A stretch of 49,042 nucleotides of DNA from Burkholderiales bacterium (GTDB lineage: Bacteria; Pseudomonadota; Gammaproteobacteria; Burkholderiales; Casimicrobiaceae): contig JAICXH010000007.1 of assembly GCA_025981645.1 (NCBI GenBank), positions 1 to 49,042 of the forward strand, written 5' to 3'. The notes beneath the pieces are model-generated. The model was not told the origin of the DNA, searched no databases, and saw nothing but the letters and a program-made list of their open reading frames with translations. Shown here piece after piece: positions 36,620 to 45,347 of this stretch. Position 1 is the first letter of the stretch. Each line of letters begins with the position of its first letter. Both the position numbers and the translations under genes were made by a program.

Positions 36620-37648
36620 CTACCCAGCGCCAGCGAAGTACACCGCGAAATCGCCGCGCTCGTCCTGCCAGCAGCGGACCGTCGCGAAACCGGCGCGGGT
36701 CAGCATCGCGATAAACGTCGCCGGGCGATATTTGTACGAGTACTCGGTGAGGATCCGTTCGCCGAATTCGAATCGCCGCTCGACCCCTTCGATCGAAACT
36801 GTCTGCACTTCACATGCCTCGAGATGCATCTCGATGCGATCGTGCGCGGTATCGTAACGGGCGACGTGATCGAACGCCGCGGGATCGAAGTGCGTTGCCA
36901 GCACGCGGTTGACGTGATTGAGGATGTTGCGGTTGAAGGCGGCAGTGACGCCCGCCGCATCGTCGTACGCGTCGCGAAGCCGGCCGGCGTCCTTGACCGT
37001 ATCGACCCCGATCAGGAGTCCGCTGCCCGGAACGTCGCAGTGCCCGCGAATTGCGCGCAGGAAGCCGACTGCGTCGTCCGGCAGGAAGTTGCCGATCGAC
37101 GATCCGGGATAGAAGAAGGTCGTCGGGCCGTCGTCGACGCCGAGACCGAGGTCGAGGCCGCGCTCGGCATCGAGCGAGCGCACGAAATCGGTGACGATGC
37201 CGGCGACGGCGGTCGCCGGGTGCGCCGAGGCGACGCGCTCGAGCGCGCGCTCCAGCTCGGTCGCGGCGACGTCGACCGCGACGTAGCGCCGCGGGGCGAG
37301 CGCGGCCATCCACGCTTCGGCCTTGCGACAGTCGCCGGCGCCGAGATCGACGAGTTGCCTGCCGGTGCCGATCGCCGCCACAATCTCGCGCCGGTGACGC
37401 TCGAAGATCGCCGCTTCGGTCCGCGTTGGATAATACTCTGGCAATTCGCAGATCGCGGCGAACAATGCGCAACCCACTGCATCGTAGAAGTATCGCGGCG
37501 CAATCGACGCCCGCTCCGCGACGAGCCCATCGGCGAGCAGCCTGCGCTCGGTTGCCGAGTCCGGGAGATCGCGCGTGTCGACGGTGAACTCGATCGCGCC
37601 GGCGTCTCCGGCACCCATCGCACGCGACGCCGATTGGCGGATCAGCAT
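36620..37648 (-). CDS. egtD: L-histidine N-alpha-methyltransferase EgtD
   Basis: Trimethylates histidine to hercynine with S-adenosylmethionine, supplying the substrate of EgtB. It is 342 aa, a little over the usual 320. PRYFYDAVGCALFAAICELP (51-70), EYYPTRTEAAIFERH, the SAM site LVDLGAGDCRKAEAWM (99-114), and FFYPGSSIGNFLPDDAV are diagnostic. It is convergent with egtB and the two small genes rather than co-directional. It is divergent from the next gene with only 23 bases between starts. A second ATG at residue 11 is possible. Confidence 0.94.
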   Translation of the reverse strand: MLIRQSASRAMGAGDAGAIEFTVDTRDLPDSATERRLLADGLVAERASIAPRYFYDAVGCALFAAICELPEYYPTRTEAAIFERHRREIVAAIGTGRQLVDLGAGDCRKAEAWMAALAPRRYVAVDVAATELERALERVASAHPATAVAGIVTDFVRSLDAERGLDLGLGVDDGPTTFFYPGSSIGNFLPDDAVGFLRAIRGHCDVPGSGLLIGVDTVKDAGRLRDAYDDAAGVTAAFNRNILNHVNRVLATHFDPAAFDHVARYDTAHDRIEMHLEACEVQTVSIEGVERRFEFGERILTEYSYKYRPATFIAMLTRAGFATVRCWQDERGDFAVYFAGAG

Positions 37649-37671
37649 GGCGTCGCGCGACCGACCGCGGC

Positions 37672-39285
37672 GTGCGTGACCGCGCGCGAGGTGCGCCACT
37701 GGACGACGAACTCGACCCGGACCTCGTCCCAGCAACCGCGGCGGGCAGGCTCGGACCCTGGGATGCGGCCGATTTCGAGCTCGCGCCGCCGGCCGCACTC
37801 GATGCGCTGACGCCGTCCGAGTGCTTCTACTTTTCCGGCGAGTGCATCGCGGTTCCCCGCCGCGGCCTCGCGGTCGCCGGCTTCGCGCGAGGAGTTCGTG
37901 CCGACGACGACGTGGCGCAGTGGAGTCGGCAGTGGCAGTCCGGCACGGAGCCCGCGCACGCGCCGCTGATCCTTCTCGGTGCGCCGCTTCGCGCCGACGA
38001 TGCTCGGCTCGACGCCGCCGCGCGTACGATCACGATCGCCCGTCGGACGCACCCGTTCGCGCTGACGCCGAGGCTGCCGCTCAATCGTTCCTGGTTCGAC
38101 GCGTCGTCGGCAGCCTGGTTTGCTTCGCGCAGCCTGCGCGTGCGCGCGTCGATCGAAGGCGGAACCGTCGTTGCGCGAACGCTGTGGCCGGAGGAATTCG
38201 CGCTCGCCGGAACGCTTCCTTCCGCCGCACTCGCAGCCGATCGCCCGCCGGCCCTCGCGCTGCGGGCGCGGATGCGCGAGGACCCGCGAGGTGGAGCGGG
38301 ATTGCCGTTCGCCGCACATTCGATCCGGGAGCGTACCGGATGGACCGGGGACTGGACGGACAAGCCCGTCCTCGCGCTCGTCGTCAATGGCGCACAGGGC
38401 GACGACGACGAGGCCTGGGCCGGGCATTTCGCCGTCGCGACCGGGCGCACGTCTTCGCGCGGCTCGATCGCCGATCTCGTCGTCGACAACTTCTACACGC
38501 TCGACATCGTCAGCGAGAAGGGAATTCTTGCCGCACCGGTCCCGCTCGACGCGTACCTCGGCGACCTCAACAGCGGCCAGGCATGGTATCGGCCGTCGTG
38601 GGTTCTCGTGGTGGCACTCGCGAGCGACACCGCGCTCGCGCTCGTCCAAAGCGCCTTCGACCGAGTCTACCGGCAATTCTGGCGCCATCAGCTCGTCTAC
38701 CGGCATTCGACGATGAACTGCGCCGGGGTGAGCGTCGACGTGCTCCGCGCGCTCGGGTTGCCGGTTCGGCAACGCATGCCGCGGCACCGCTCGCGGGCGT
38801 GGCTCGCGCTGCCGTGGGTGGCACTTACCCAGCGTTCACTCTTCAAGGGGCGGCTCGCCTGCGAATACCTCGCCGAGGACACGACGCGCCTCCTTCCGGC
38901 GGTCGCCTTCGAGCAAACGAGTGCGCTGCTGCTGTCGCTCGCCGGCGGCGCCAACGCGGAAGGCGGTGGGCTGCTCGCCGGGATCCTCGCGCGCGATGTC
39001 GAGGCGATCGCACTCCTGCGCATCCCGCAGTTTCCTTCGTCGCGCAGGTTCGGCTCGTGGCCGGTGGCCTCGGCCGACGAATATTTCGCGGCGATTCCGA
39101 CCGACCCGGCGAAAATGGAAACCGTGCCCGTGCCGGCGCGGCTGTTCCCGCGCGAGCTGCGCGACGGCGATCTGCTGCCGCGTCCACGCGAGCCGTCGGA
39201 CCTCCCCCTCGCGCTGTGGGGCCTCGCGCTGCTCGCGGCGCTGGGAGCGCTCATCGCCTGGCTTGCCACGTTCGTGTCAGCGTGA
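37672..39285 (+). CDS. uncharacterised protein with a possible permuted NlpC/P60-like thiol-hydrolase domain
   Basis: A 537 aa protein with no family I can name. Residues about 235-365 contain EDEAWAGHFAVATGR-type sequence with His252 and, about 100 residues later, YRHSTMNCAGVSVDVLRALG with Cys350. His before Cys is the order of circularly permuted (LRAT/YiiX-like) NlpC/P60 hydrolases. One membrane helix is clear near the C-terminus (LALWGLALLAALGALIAWL). The start is a GTG only 23 bases from the egtD start; no SD is obvious, so the true start may be further in. The 3' end overlaps the convergent MFS gene by 9 bases. Confidence 0.5.
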   Translation: MRDRARGAPLDDELDPDLVPATAAGRLGPWDAADFELAPPAALDALTPSECFYFSGECIAVPRRGLAVAGFARGVRADDDVAQWSRQWQSGTEPAHAPLILLGAPLRADDARLDAAARTITIARRTHPFALTPRLPLNRSWFDASSAAWFASRSLRVRASIEGGTVVARTLWPEEFALAGTLPSAALAADRPPALALRARMREDPRGGAGLPFAAHSIRERTGWTGDWTDKPVLALVVNGAQGDDDEAWAGHFAVATGRTSSRGSIADLVVDNFYTLDIVSEKGILAAPVPLDAYLGDLNSGQAWYRPSWVLVVALASDTALALVQSAFDRVYRQFWRHQLVYRHSTMNCAGVSVDVLRALGLPVRQRMPRHRSRAWLALPWVALTQRSLFKGRLACEYLAEDTTRLLPAVAFEQTSALLLSLAGGANAEGGGLLAGILARDVEAIALLRIPQFPSSRRFGSWPVASADEYFAAIPTDPAKMETVPVPARLFPRELRDGDLLPRPREPSDLPLALWGLALLAALGALIAWLATFVSA

Positions 39286-40515
39286 TGCGCGGATCGCAAT
39301 GAGGTACGACGCGAGTGCCGCGAAGCCGCCCGCGGCGAGCGCGACGAGCGCGACGCGCCCGCCCGCACCGGCGCCGGCGAGCAGCGTCACGACGAGCGGA
39401 GCGACCGACTTCAGCATGAACTGCGGCCGCGCGAGCCTGCCGAGCAGCGCGCCGTAATCGCGCTCGCCGAAGAGCACCCCGGGAACGGTGCCGCGAACGA
39501 TCGTCAGCACGCCGTTGCTCCAGCCATAGAGGAGCGCGAAGGCGAGCGCGACGATCCACGCTCCGTGAACGAGTGCCAGCACGACGAGCGCGCCCGCCAT
39601 CAGCGCGAATGCCAGCGTGCCGACGGCGAGCGGACGCAGTCGATCGGAGAAGGCGAACTCCATCAACCGCCCGGCAACCTGCATCGGGCCGATCAGTGCG
39701 CCGGCGAGCACCGCGTCGCGCGGGGCGATGCCTCCTGAGCCGAGCAGCGTGACGAGATGCGCCGACACACCCGCGGCGAGGAACGCCGCGATCGACAGCG
39801 CCGCAGCGAGCCAGATGAACACGCGTCGCGAGCCGCCCGCGCGGTGCCGCGCGACCACGGCCATCGTCCCCGTCGAGCGCCGCGACGCGCCGGGAACGGC
39901 GACGAGGTGGAGCGGAAGGGCGACGGCAAGGTTGAGCGCGGCGTGCACGCCGAAGGCCGCGCGCCAGCCCTCGCGCTCGAGGATGAACTGCGACAGCGGC
40001 CAGAACACCGTGCTCGCGAAGCCGCCGAACAGCGTCAGCGCCGTGACGGCACGCCGGTAGGACCCGCCGGCGACGCGATGCAGCGTCGCGAACGCGGCGT
40101 CGTAGAGGCCCATCCCCATCGCAGCACCCGCCACCACCCAGCCTGCCGCCATCGTCGCAGGACCGCGCGCGAACGCGAGCAGCATGCACGCGCAGACGGC
40201 GGTGAGCGACCCCGACGCGAGCACCCGGCTTCCCCCGTGACGGTCGATGCTGCGCCCCGCCCATGGCGCCACGAGTCCTGACACGAACAGACCCGCGGTG
40301 AAGCTGCCGTAAAGCTCGGTGTCGGTCGCGCCGATGTCGCGCGCCATCGGTGGCCCCAGCACGGCGATCGAGTAGAACAGCGTGCCCCACGCGATGATCT
40401 GCCCGACGCCGAGGGCGGGGACGAGGCGCGACAACGCGACCGCCGGCCGCGCGGCTGCGCCCGCGACGGGCGGGTCGCCGGTCGCCGGCTCGGGTGCGGG
40501 TGCGGACTCGCTCAA
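39277..40515 (-). CDS. MFS transporter
   Basis: A 412 aa major facilitator with about 12 hydrophobic helices and a Pro/Ala-rich N-terminus. Typical features are LVPALGVGQIIAWGTLFYSIAVL in helix 1 and an AGRSIDRHGGSRVLASG loop after helix 2. The substrate is unknown. Its start overlaps the enoyl-CoA hydratase stop by 4 bases (ATGA), so the two are co-translated. This suggests uptake or efflux of an organic acid handled by CoA-dependent degradation. Confidence 0.88.
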   Translation of the reverse strand: MSESAPAPEPATGDPPVAGAAARPAVALSRLVPALGVGQIIAWGTLFYSIAVLGPPMARDIGATDTELYGSFTAGLFVSGLVAPWAGRSIDRHGGSRVLASGSLTAVCACMLLAFARGPATMAAGWVVAGAAMGMGLYDAAFATLHRVAGGSYRRAVTALTLFGGFASTVFWPLSQFILEREGWRAAFGVHAALNLAVALPLHLVAVPGASRRSTGTMAVVARHRAGGSRRVFIWLAAALSIAAFLAAGVSAHLVTLLGSGGIAPRDAVLAGALIGPMQVAGRLMEFAFSDRLRPLAVGTLAFALMAGALVVLALVHGAWIVALAFALLYGWSNGVLTIVRGTVPGVLFGERDYGALLGRLARPQFMLKSVAPLVVTLLAGAGAGGRVALVALAAGGFAALASYLIAIRASR

Positions 40516-41285
40516 CGATGACGGAACTGCGGTTTCCTCTTCTCGACGAACGCGCGCATGCCCTCCTTCTGGTCATCGAGCGCAAACGTCGAATGGAATT
40601 CGCGTCGTTCGAATGCGAGCCCTTCGGTGAGCGACGATTCGTAGGCGCGATTGATCGCCTCCTTCACCTTCATCACCACCGGCAGCGAGAACGCGGCGAT
40701 CTTCGCTGCCGTCTCCAGCGCCTCGCGCTCGAGCTCGGCGGCGGGCACCACCCGGGCGACGAGCCCGCTCTTCTCGGCTTCCGCTGCGTCGACCATGCGC
40801 CCGGTCAGACACCAGTCCATCGCCTTCGACTTGCCGACGGCGCGAGGGAGGCGCTGCGTCCCGCCGAAGCCGGGCATCGTGCCGATCGTGATCTCGGGCT
40901 GGCCGAACTTCGCGGTGTCGGCGGCGATGATGAAGTCGCAGGCCATCGCGAGCTCGCAGCCGCCGCCAAGCGCATAGCCGGCGACCGCGGCGATGACCGG
41001 CTTTCTCACGCGGCGGATCGCCTCCCAGTCGCGCGTAATGTAGTCGTCGCCATAGACCTTCGCATAGCTCCATTCGGCCATTGCGCCGATGTCGGCCCCG
41101 GCGGCGAAGGCCTTCTCATTGCCGGTGATCACCGTGCAGCCGACGGCGGGATCGTCGTCCCAGGCGAGCAGTGCGTCGCAGATCTCGCGCGCCAGCGCGT
41201 TGTTGAGGGCGTTCATGCGCTGCGGGCGGTTGATGCGCAGCAGCGCAACGCGGTCCCTGACTTCGAGAAGAACGTGTTCCGGCAT
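40512..41285 (-). CDS. enoyl-CoA hydratase (crotonase family, PaaF/EchA-like)
   Basis: Hydrates 2-enoyl-CoA. It is 257 aa. The catalytic pair Glu111 ([11 protein letters not shown]) and Glu131 (GQPEITIG) has the 20-residue spacing of the rat enzyme. The oxyanion-hole loop is KAFAAGADI. The overall pattern, including [19 protein letters not shown], is that of short-chain hydratases such as PaaF, which would hydrate 2,3-dehydroadipyl-CoA in the phenylacetate route. It is divergent from the CoA-transferase gene across a 112-base gap, so a general beta-oxidation role is equally possible. Confidence 0.9.
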   Translation of the reverse strand: MPEHVLLEVRDRVALLRINRPQRMNALNNALAREICDALLAWDDDPAVGCTVITGNEKAFAAGADIGAMAEWSYAKVYGDDYITRDWEAIRRVRKPVIAAVAGYALGGGCELAMACDFIIAADTAKFGQPEITIGTMPGFGGTQRLPRAVGKSKAMDWCLTGRMVDAAEAEKSGLVARVVPAAELEREALETAAKIAAFSLPVVMKVKEAINRAYESSLTEGLAFERREFHSTFALDDQKEGMRAFVEKRKPQFRHR

Positions 41286-41351
41286 GGGGTTCGGCTTTCA
41301 GCAAAGTCGGATGGAGGATCGGCAAGCGTACCGGACATCGCGATGCAAGGC

Positions 41352-41357
41352 TAGAAT
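41352..41357 (+). promoter_or_regulatory. candidate -10 box (TAGAAT) for the CoA-transferase gene
   Basis: TAGAAT in the 112-base divergent gap, about 40 bases before the ATG at 41398. The ATG itself has a strong CCGGAGG ribosome site. No clear -35 box is seen. Confidence 0.3.
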
Positions 41358-41397
41358 GAGCGCATCGAACGATGATCGAATCGAATCCGGAGGCGCA

Positions 41398-42750
41398 ATG
41401 AACAAGGTGTATCCGAACGCGACGCAAGCCCTCGCCGGGCTCCTCGAGAACGACATCACGATCGCCGCGGGCGGCTTCGGCCTGTGCGGGATCCCGGAGA
41501 ACCTGATCCAGGCGGTCGTCGACAGCGGCGTGAAGGGGCTCACCATCATCGGCAACAATGCTGGCGTCGACGATTTCGGGATGGGGCTCCTCCTCAAGGG
41601 AAGGCAGGTGAAAAAGGTGATCGCCTCCTACGTCGGCGAGAACAAGGAATTCGAGCGCCAGGTGCTCGCGAAGGAACTCGAGCTCCGGCTGACCCCGCAG
41701 GGGACGCTCGCCGAGAAGATCCGCGCCGGCGGCGCCGGCATACCGGGCTTTTACACGCCAACCGCCGCAGGCACGCTGCTCGCCGAAGATCGCGAGACGA
41801 AGACCTTCGGCGGCCGCGAGTACGTGCTCGAGGAAGGCATTCGCGCCAACATTTCGATCGTCAAGGCGTGGAAGGGCGACAAAGCCGGCAACCTCGTCTA
41901 CCGCGAGACCGCGCGCAACTTCAATCCGATGATCGCAACCTGCGGTCACGTCACCATCGCCGAGGTGGAGGAGCTGGTCGAAGTCGGCGCGCTCGATGCC
42001 AACCAGATCCACACGCCCGGCATCTACGTCGACCGCATCGTCCGCGGTGCGCGCTACGAGAAGCGCGTCGAGTTCCGCACGGTCGCCGGAACGGCGTCGA
42101 AGAAGGACTCGCCGATCCGCGAGCTGATGGCGCGTCGCGCGGCACAGGAGCTTCGCGACGGCTACTACGTGAACCTCGGTATCGGCATCCCGACGTTGGT
42201 CGCGAACTTCATCCCGCCCGGCGTCAACGTGACGCTGCAGTCGGAGAACGGGCTGCTCGGCATCGGGCCCTTTCCTACCGACGACAAGGTCGACCCCGAT
42301 CTCATCAACGCCGGCAAGCAGACGATCACCACGATTCCCGGCAGCAGCTTCTTCTCGTCAGCCGATTCGTTCGCGATGATCCGTGGCGGTCACATCGACC
42401 TGTCGATCCTCGGCGGGCTCGAAGTCGCGAAGAACGGCGACCTCGCGAACTGGATGGTCCCGGGCAAGATGGTCAAGGGCCCGGGCGGCGCGATGGACCT
42501 CGTGTCGGGAGTGAAGCGCGTAATCGTGCTGATGGAGCACACGGCGAAGGACGGCAGTTCGAAGGTGCTCGACAAGTGCACACTGCCGATCACCGGCAAG
42601 GGCGTCGTCACGATGGTCATCACCGACCTCTGCGTGTTCGACGTGCTCCCCGGCGGCAAGGGCCTCGCGCTGACGGAGCTCCACCCCGGCGTCACGCTGG
42701 ATACGGTCAAGGCGAAGACCGCGTGCGACTTCGAGGTGCGGCTGAAGTAG
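41398..42750 (+). CDS. succinyl-CoA:3-ketoacid CoA-transferase, A and B subunits in one chain
   Basis: Transfers CoA from succinyl-CoA to acetoacetate or a related 3-oxoacid. It is 450 aa in one uninterrupted frame. Residues 1 to about 227 are subunit A ([35 protein letters not shown]). A short linker near 228-238 leads to subunit B ([20 protein letters not shown], then the catalytic Glu283 in [12 protein letters not shown]). In many bacteria the two subunits are separate genes; here they are fused as in the mitochondrial enzyme. It could equally serve 3-oxoadipate, but the N-terminus is more like ScoA than PcaI. Confidence 0.9.
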   Translation: MNKVYPNATQALAGLLENDITIAAGGFGLCGIPENLIQAVVDSGVKGLTIIGNNAGVDDFGMGLLLKGRQVKKVIASYVGENKEFERQVLAKELELRLTPQGTLAEKIRAGGAGIPGFYTPTAAGTLLAEDRETKTFGGREYVLEEGIRANISIVKAWKGDKAGNLVYRETARNFNPMIATCGHVTIAEVEELVEVGALDANQIHTPGIYVDRIVRGARYEKRVEFRTVAGTASKKDSPIRELMARRAAQELRDGYYVNLGIGIPTLVANFIPPGVNVTLQSENGLLGIGPFPTDDKVDPDLINAGKQTITTIPGSSFFSSADSFAMIRGGHIDLSILGGLEVAKNGDLANWMVPGKMVKGPGGAMDLVSGVKRVIVLMEHTAKDGSSKVLDKCTLPITGKGVVTMVITDLCVFDVLPGGKGLALTELHPGVTLDTVKAKTACDFEVRLK

Positions 42751-42792
42751 CCTGGAAGGTTCCCTCGCAGTGGGGCCGATTGACTGCTTCGA

Positions 42793-42811
42793 ATGAGTCA
42801 ATTAGACTCAT
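42793..42811. promoter_or_regulatory. palindromic operator of the vapBC module, overlapping its -10 box
   Basis: A perfect inverted repeat, ATGAGTC - AATTA - GACTCAT, ends 3 bases before the antitoxin ATG. A third half-site (ATGAGT) coincides with the start codon. TAGACT at 42803-42808, inside the palindrome, is the likely -10 box, 6 bases from the ATG. Ribbon-helix-helix antitoxins bind such repeats and repress their own operon. Confidence 0.7.
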
Positions 42812-42814
42812 CGC

Positions 42815-43072
42815 ATGAGTAAGCGGCTCCAGGTGCTGCTTTCGGACAGGGAGCTCACCGACATCCAGCAGTTCGCCCGTCGCCGGCAGATGACGGTGGC
42901 CGAGTGGGTACGCCAGGCACTGCGTGCGGCGCGCCGGGTCGAGCCCCGCGTTTCGTCACGCAAAAAGCTCGAAGCGGTGCGCGCAGCTGCCGGCAACGCC
43001 TTTCCCGCCCCCGACATCGAAAAGATGCTCGACGAGATCGAGCAGGGTTACCGCTCGGAGATCAAGGCGTGA
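42815..43072 (+). CDS. vapB: ribbon-helix-helix antitoxin (VapB-type)
   Basis: An 85 aa antitoxin. Residues 1 to about 42 ([20 protein letters not shown], then [19 protein letters not shown]) form a ribbon-helix-helix DNA-binding domain. The C-terminal part ([20 protein letters not shown]) is the acidic toxin-binding tail. The gene lies directly behind a palindromic operator and seems leaderless. The toxin start overlaps its stop by 4 bases (GTGA). The module sits on the plus strand between the CoA-transferase and the paa operon. Confidence 0.88.
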   Translation: MSKRLQVLLSDRELTDIQQFARRRQMTVAEWVRQALRAARRVEPRVSSRKKLEAVRAAAGNAFPAPDIEKMLDEIEQGYRSEIKA

Positions 43073-43467
43073 TCTTCGTCGACTCGAACGTCCCGATGTA
43101 TCTGGTCGGAGCCGCGCATCCGCACAAGGCGGACGCGATCCAGCTCCTCGAGTCCGCTATCGCTGCGGCGGAGCCGCTGGTCACGAGCGCCGAGGTACTG
43201 CAGGAGATCCTGCACCGTTACGTCGCGATTCGCCGCCGCGACGCGATTCAGGCGGCATTCGACGCGCTGCGAAACGTCGTCGACGGCATTCTCCCCATCG
43301 AGGCATCCGACGTCGAGCACGCCCGCGCGCTCGTTGCGGGCCTTGCGGATCTGTCGGCGCGCGATGCGCTGCACGCCGCGGTGATGGACCGTCACGGGAT
43401 CGAACGCATCATGACGTTCGATCGCGGCTTCGATTCCGTCCCGGGCATCCGGCGGTATCTCGCCTGA
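43069..43467 (+). CDS. vapC: PIN-domain ribonuclease toxin VapC
   Basis: A 132 aa PIN-domain endoribonuclease that would be held inactive by the upstream antitoxin. The acidic active-site residues are in place: Asp5 ([10 protein letters not shown]), Glu42 ([13 protein letters not shown]), Asp99 ([12 protein letters not shown]) and Asp118 ([13 protein letters not shown]). The start is a GTG overlapping the vapB stop. It is convergent with paaK. The toxin looks intact. Confidence 0.92.
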   Translation: MIFVDSNVPMYLVGAAHPHKADAIQLLESAIAAAEPLVTSAEVLQEILHRYVAIRRRDAIQAAFDALRNVVDGILPIEASDVEHARALVAGLADLSARDALHAAVMDRHGIERIMTFDRGFDSVPGIRRYLA

Positions 43468-43517
43468 CGCCCATACTCGGCCGAGGCTCCTGCGCAGCTG
43501 ACCCCGCTCGTGGCCCG

Positions 43518-44825
43518 TCAGGCGAGCGCGCGCTTGTCGACGACGCGCCGCGCCTTGCCAAGCGAGCGCTCGATGCCTCCCGGCGGCTTCACGTGGACCG
43601 CAGCGGTGACGCCGATCAGGCTCTTGACGTGCTCGGCGAGACGCTTGCCCGCCGCTTCGGCATCGGCGCTTCCCGCGTCGGGCGCGCGCTCGACGTTGAT
43701 CGCCAACTCGTCGAGGTTCTTCGGACGCGTGATCTCGACCTGGTAGTGGGGGGCAAGCGCGGGATCGCGCAGGATCAGCTCCTCGATCTGCGTCGGGAAC
43801 ACGTTGACGCCGCGGATGATCATCATGTCGTCGGAGCGGCCGCTGATCTTCTCGATCCTGCGCATCGTCCGCGCGGTGCCCGGTAGCAAGCGCGTCAGGT
43901 CGCGGGTGCGGTAGCGGATGACCGGCATCGCCTCCTTGGTGAGCGACGTGAACACGAGCTCGCCTCGCTCGCCGTCGGGAAGCGCCTGACCCGTCTCCGG
44001 ATCGACGATCTCCGGATAGAAGTGATCCTCCCACACGGTGAGGCCGTCCTTGGTCTCGATGCACTCCTGCGCGACGCCGGGACCGATCACCTCGGAGAGC
44101 CCGTAGATGTCGATCGCGTCCATCGCCAGCAGGCTCTCGATCTTCGCGCGCATGTTCGGCGTCCACGGCTCCGCGCCGAAGATGCCGATCGACAGGGACG
44201 TCGAGCGCAGGTCCATCCCCTGGCGCTGCATCTCCTCGGCGATCGCCAGCATGTACGACGGCGTCACCATGATGATGTCGGGCCGGAAGTCGCGAATCAG
44301 CTGTACCTGCTTCTCGGTCTGCCCACCAGACATCGGGATCACCGTGCAGCCGAGCCGCTCGGCGCCGTAGTGCGCGCCGAGCCCACCGGTGAAGAGTCCG
44401 TAGCCGTAGGCGACGTGGACGACGTCGCCGGCGCGACCGCCAGCGGCGCGGATCGAGCGCGCCATCACGTCGGCCCAGGTGCCGATGTCCCTCGCCGTGT
44501 AGCCGACGACGGTGGGTTTGCCGGTCGTCCCCGACGACGCGTGGATGCGCACGACTTCCTCGCGAGGCACCGCGAACATGCGGAACGGATAGTTGTCGCG
44601 CAGGTCGGCCTTCGTTGTGAACGGGAGTTTCGCGAGATCGGCGAGGCTCTTCACGTCGCCCGGTTTCACTCCGGCGGCGTCGAAGGCCTGACGATAGTGC
44701 GGCACGTTGCGATAGACGCGCTCGAGCGTCCACTGCAGGCGTGAGAGCTGCAGCGCCTCGAGCTCGTCCCGGCTCGCGGTCTCGATCGGCTCGAGATCGC
44801 CGGGGTGCGGGGTCTTTGCGGTCAT
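43518..44825 (-). CDS. paaK: phenylacetate-CoA ligase
   Basis: Activates phenylacetate to phenylacetyl-CoA with ATP, the entry step of the aerobic hybrid pathway. It is 435 aa, the normal length. RIHASSGTTGKPTVVGYTA is the P-loop region, followed by YGYGLFTGGLGAHYGAE, IFGAEPWTPNMRAKIE, IYGLSEVIGPGVAQEC and the late GRSDDMMIIRGVNVFPTQIE. GGAGG stands just before the ATG. It is the last gene of the minus-strand paa operon, 66 bases after paaI. Confidence 0.97.
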   Translation of the reverse strand: MTAKTPHPGDLEPIETASRDELEALQLSRLQWTLERVYRNVPHYRQAFDAAGVKPGDVKSLADLAKLPFTTKADLRDNYPFRMFAVPREEVVRIHASSGTTGKPTVVGYTARDIGTWADVMARSIRAAGGRAGDVVHVAYGYGLFTGGLGAHYGAERLGCTVIPMSGGQTEKQVQLIRDFRPDIIMVTPSYMLAIAEEMQRQGMDLRSTSLSIGIFGAEPWTPNMRAKIESLLAMDAIDIYGLSEVIGPGVAQECIETKDGLTVWEDHFYPEIVDPETGQALPDGERGELVFTSLTKEAMPVIRYRTRDLTRLLPGTARTMRRIEKISGRSDDMMIIRGVNVFPTQIEELILRDPALAPHYQVEITRPKNLDELAINVERAPDAGSADAEAAGKRLAEHVKSLIGVTAAVHVKPPGGIERSLGKARRVVDKRALA

Positions 44826-44891
44826 CCTGTCCTCCTTCGGCGACGGGCGTGACGCGTGGCACCTCGCGCGGACACGTGCGTGCGGCTGCGC

Positions 44892-45347
44892 TCAGCCCTG
44901 CGGTGTATCGGGCACGACGTGGCCGTCGATCCGATAGCTCTTGCCGCGAAACAGCGCGACCGTGCGGCCGTGCTGGTCGCGCACGTCGATATCGTAGACT
45001 CCGGTGCGCCCGGAGCGGCTGCGCTCGACGGCGCTCGCCTGCAGTACGTCACCGGCGTGCGCCGGCGCGAGGTACTCGATCGAGCAGCCCTGCGCAACGG
45101 TCCTGTGGTTGTACGAGTTGCAGGCGAAGGCGAACGCGCTGTCGGCGAGCACGAAGATGATCCCGCCGTGGCAGGTTGCATGCCCGTTGATCATGTCGTC
45201 GCGCACCGTCATCGACAGCATCGCGCGTCCGGGAGCGACACGCTCGACGCGCATCCCGAGCGCCTGCGACGCACGGTCGGCCGCGAACATTTCGGCCGCA
45301 ACGCGCTCGGCGAGCGCCTGGGCGTCATGTTCGCCCGGCGCACTCAC
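44892..45347 (-). CDS. paaI: hydroxyphenylacetyl-CoA thioesterase PaaI
   Basis: Hot-dog-fold thioesterase, 151 aa, that hydrolyses dead-end CoA esters of the pathway. The active-site helix is NGHATCHGGIIFVLADSAFA with Asp69. SYNHRTVAQGCSIEYLAPAH and YDIDVRDQHGRTVALFRGKSY, the latter read in two pieces, are typical of PaaI. Its ATG overlaps the paaG stop by 4 bases, so the two are coupled. Confidence 0.95.
   Translation of the reverse strand: MSAPGEHDAQALAERVAAEMFAADRASQALGMRVERVAPGRAMLSMTVRDDMINGHATCHGGIIFVLADSAFAFACNSYNHRTVAQGCSIEYLAPAHAGDVLQASAVERSRSGRTGVYDIDVRDQHGRTVALFRGKSYRIDGHVVPDTPQG

Noticed and set aside
43476-43485. CTCGGCCGAG palindrome between vapC and paaK as a terminator
   Set aside because: It is a 10-base palindrome with no loop and no U-run on either strand, too little to call a terminator.
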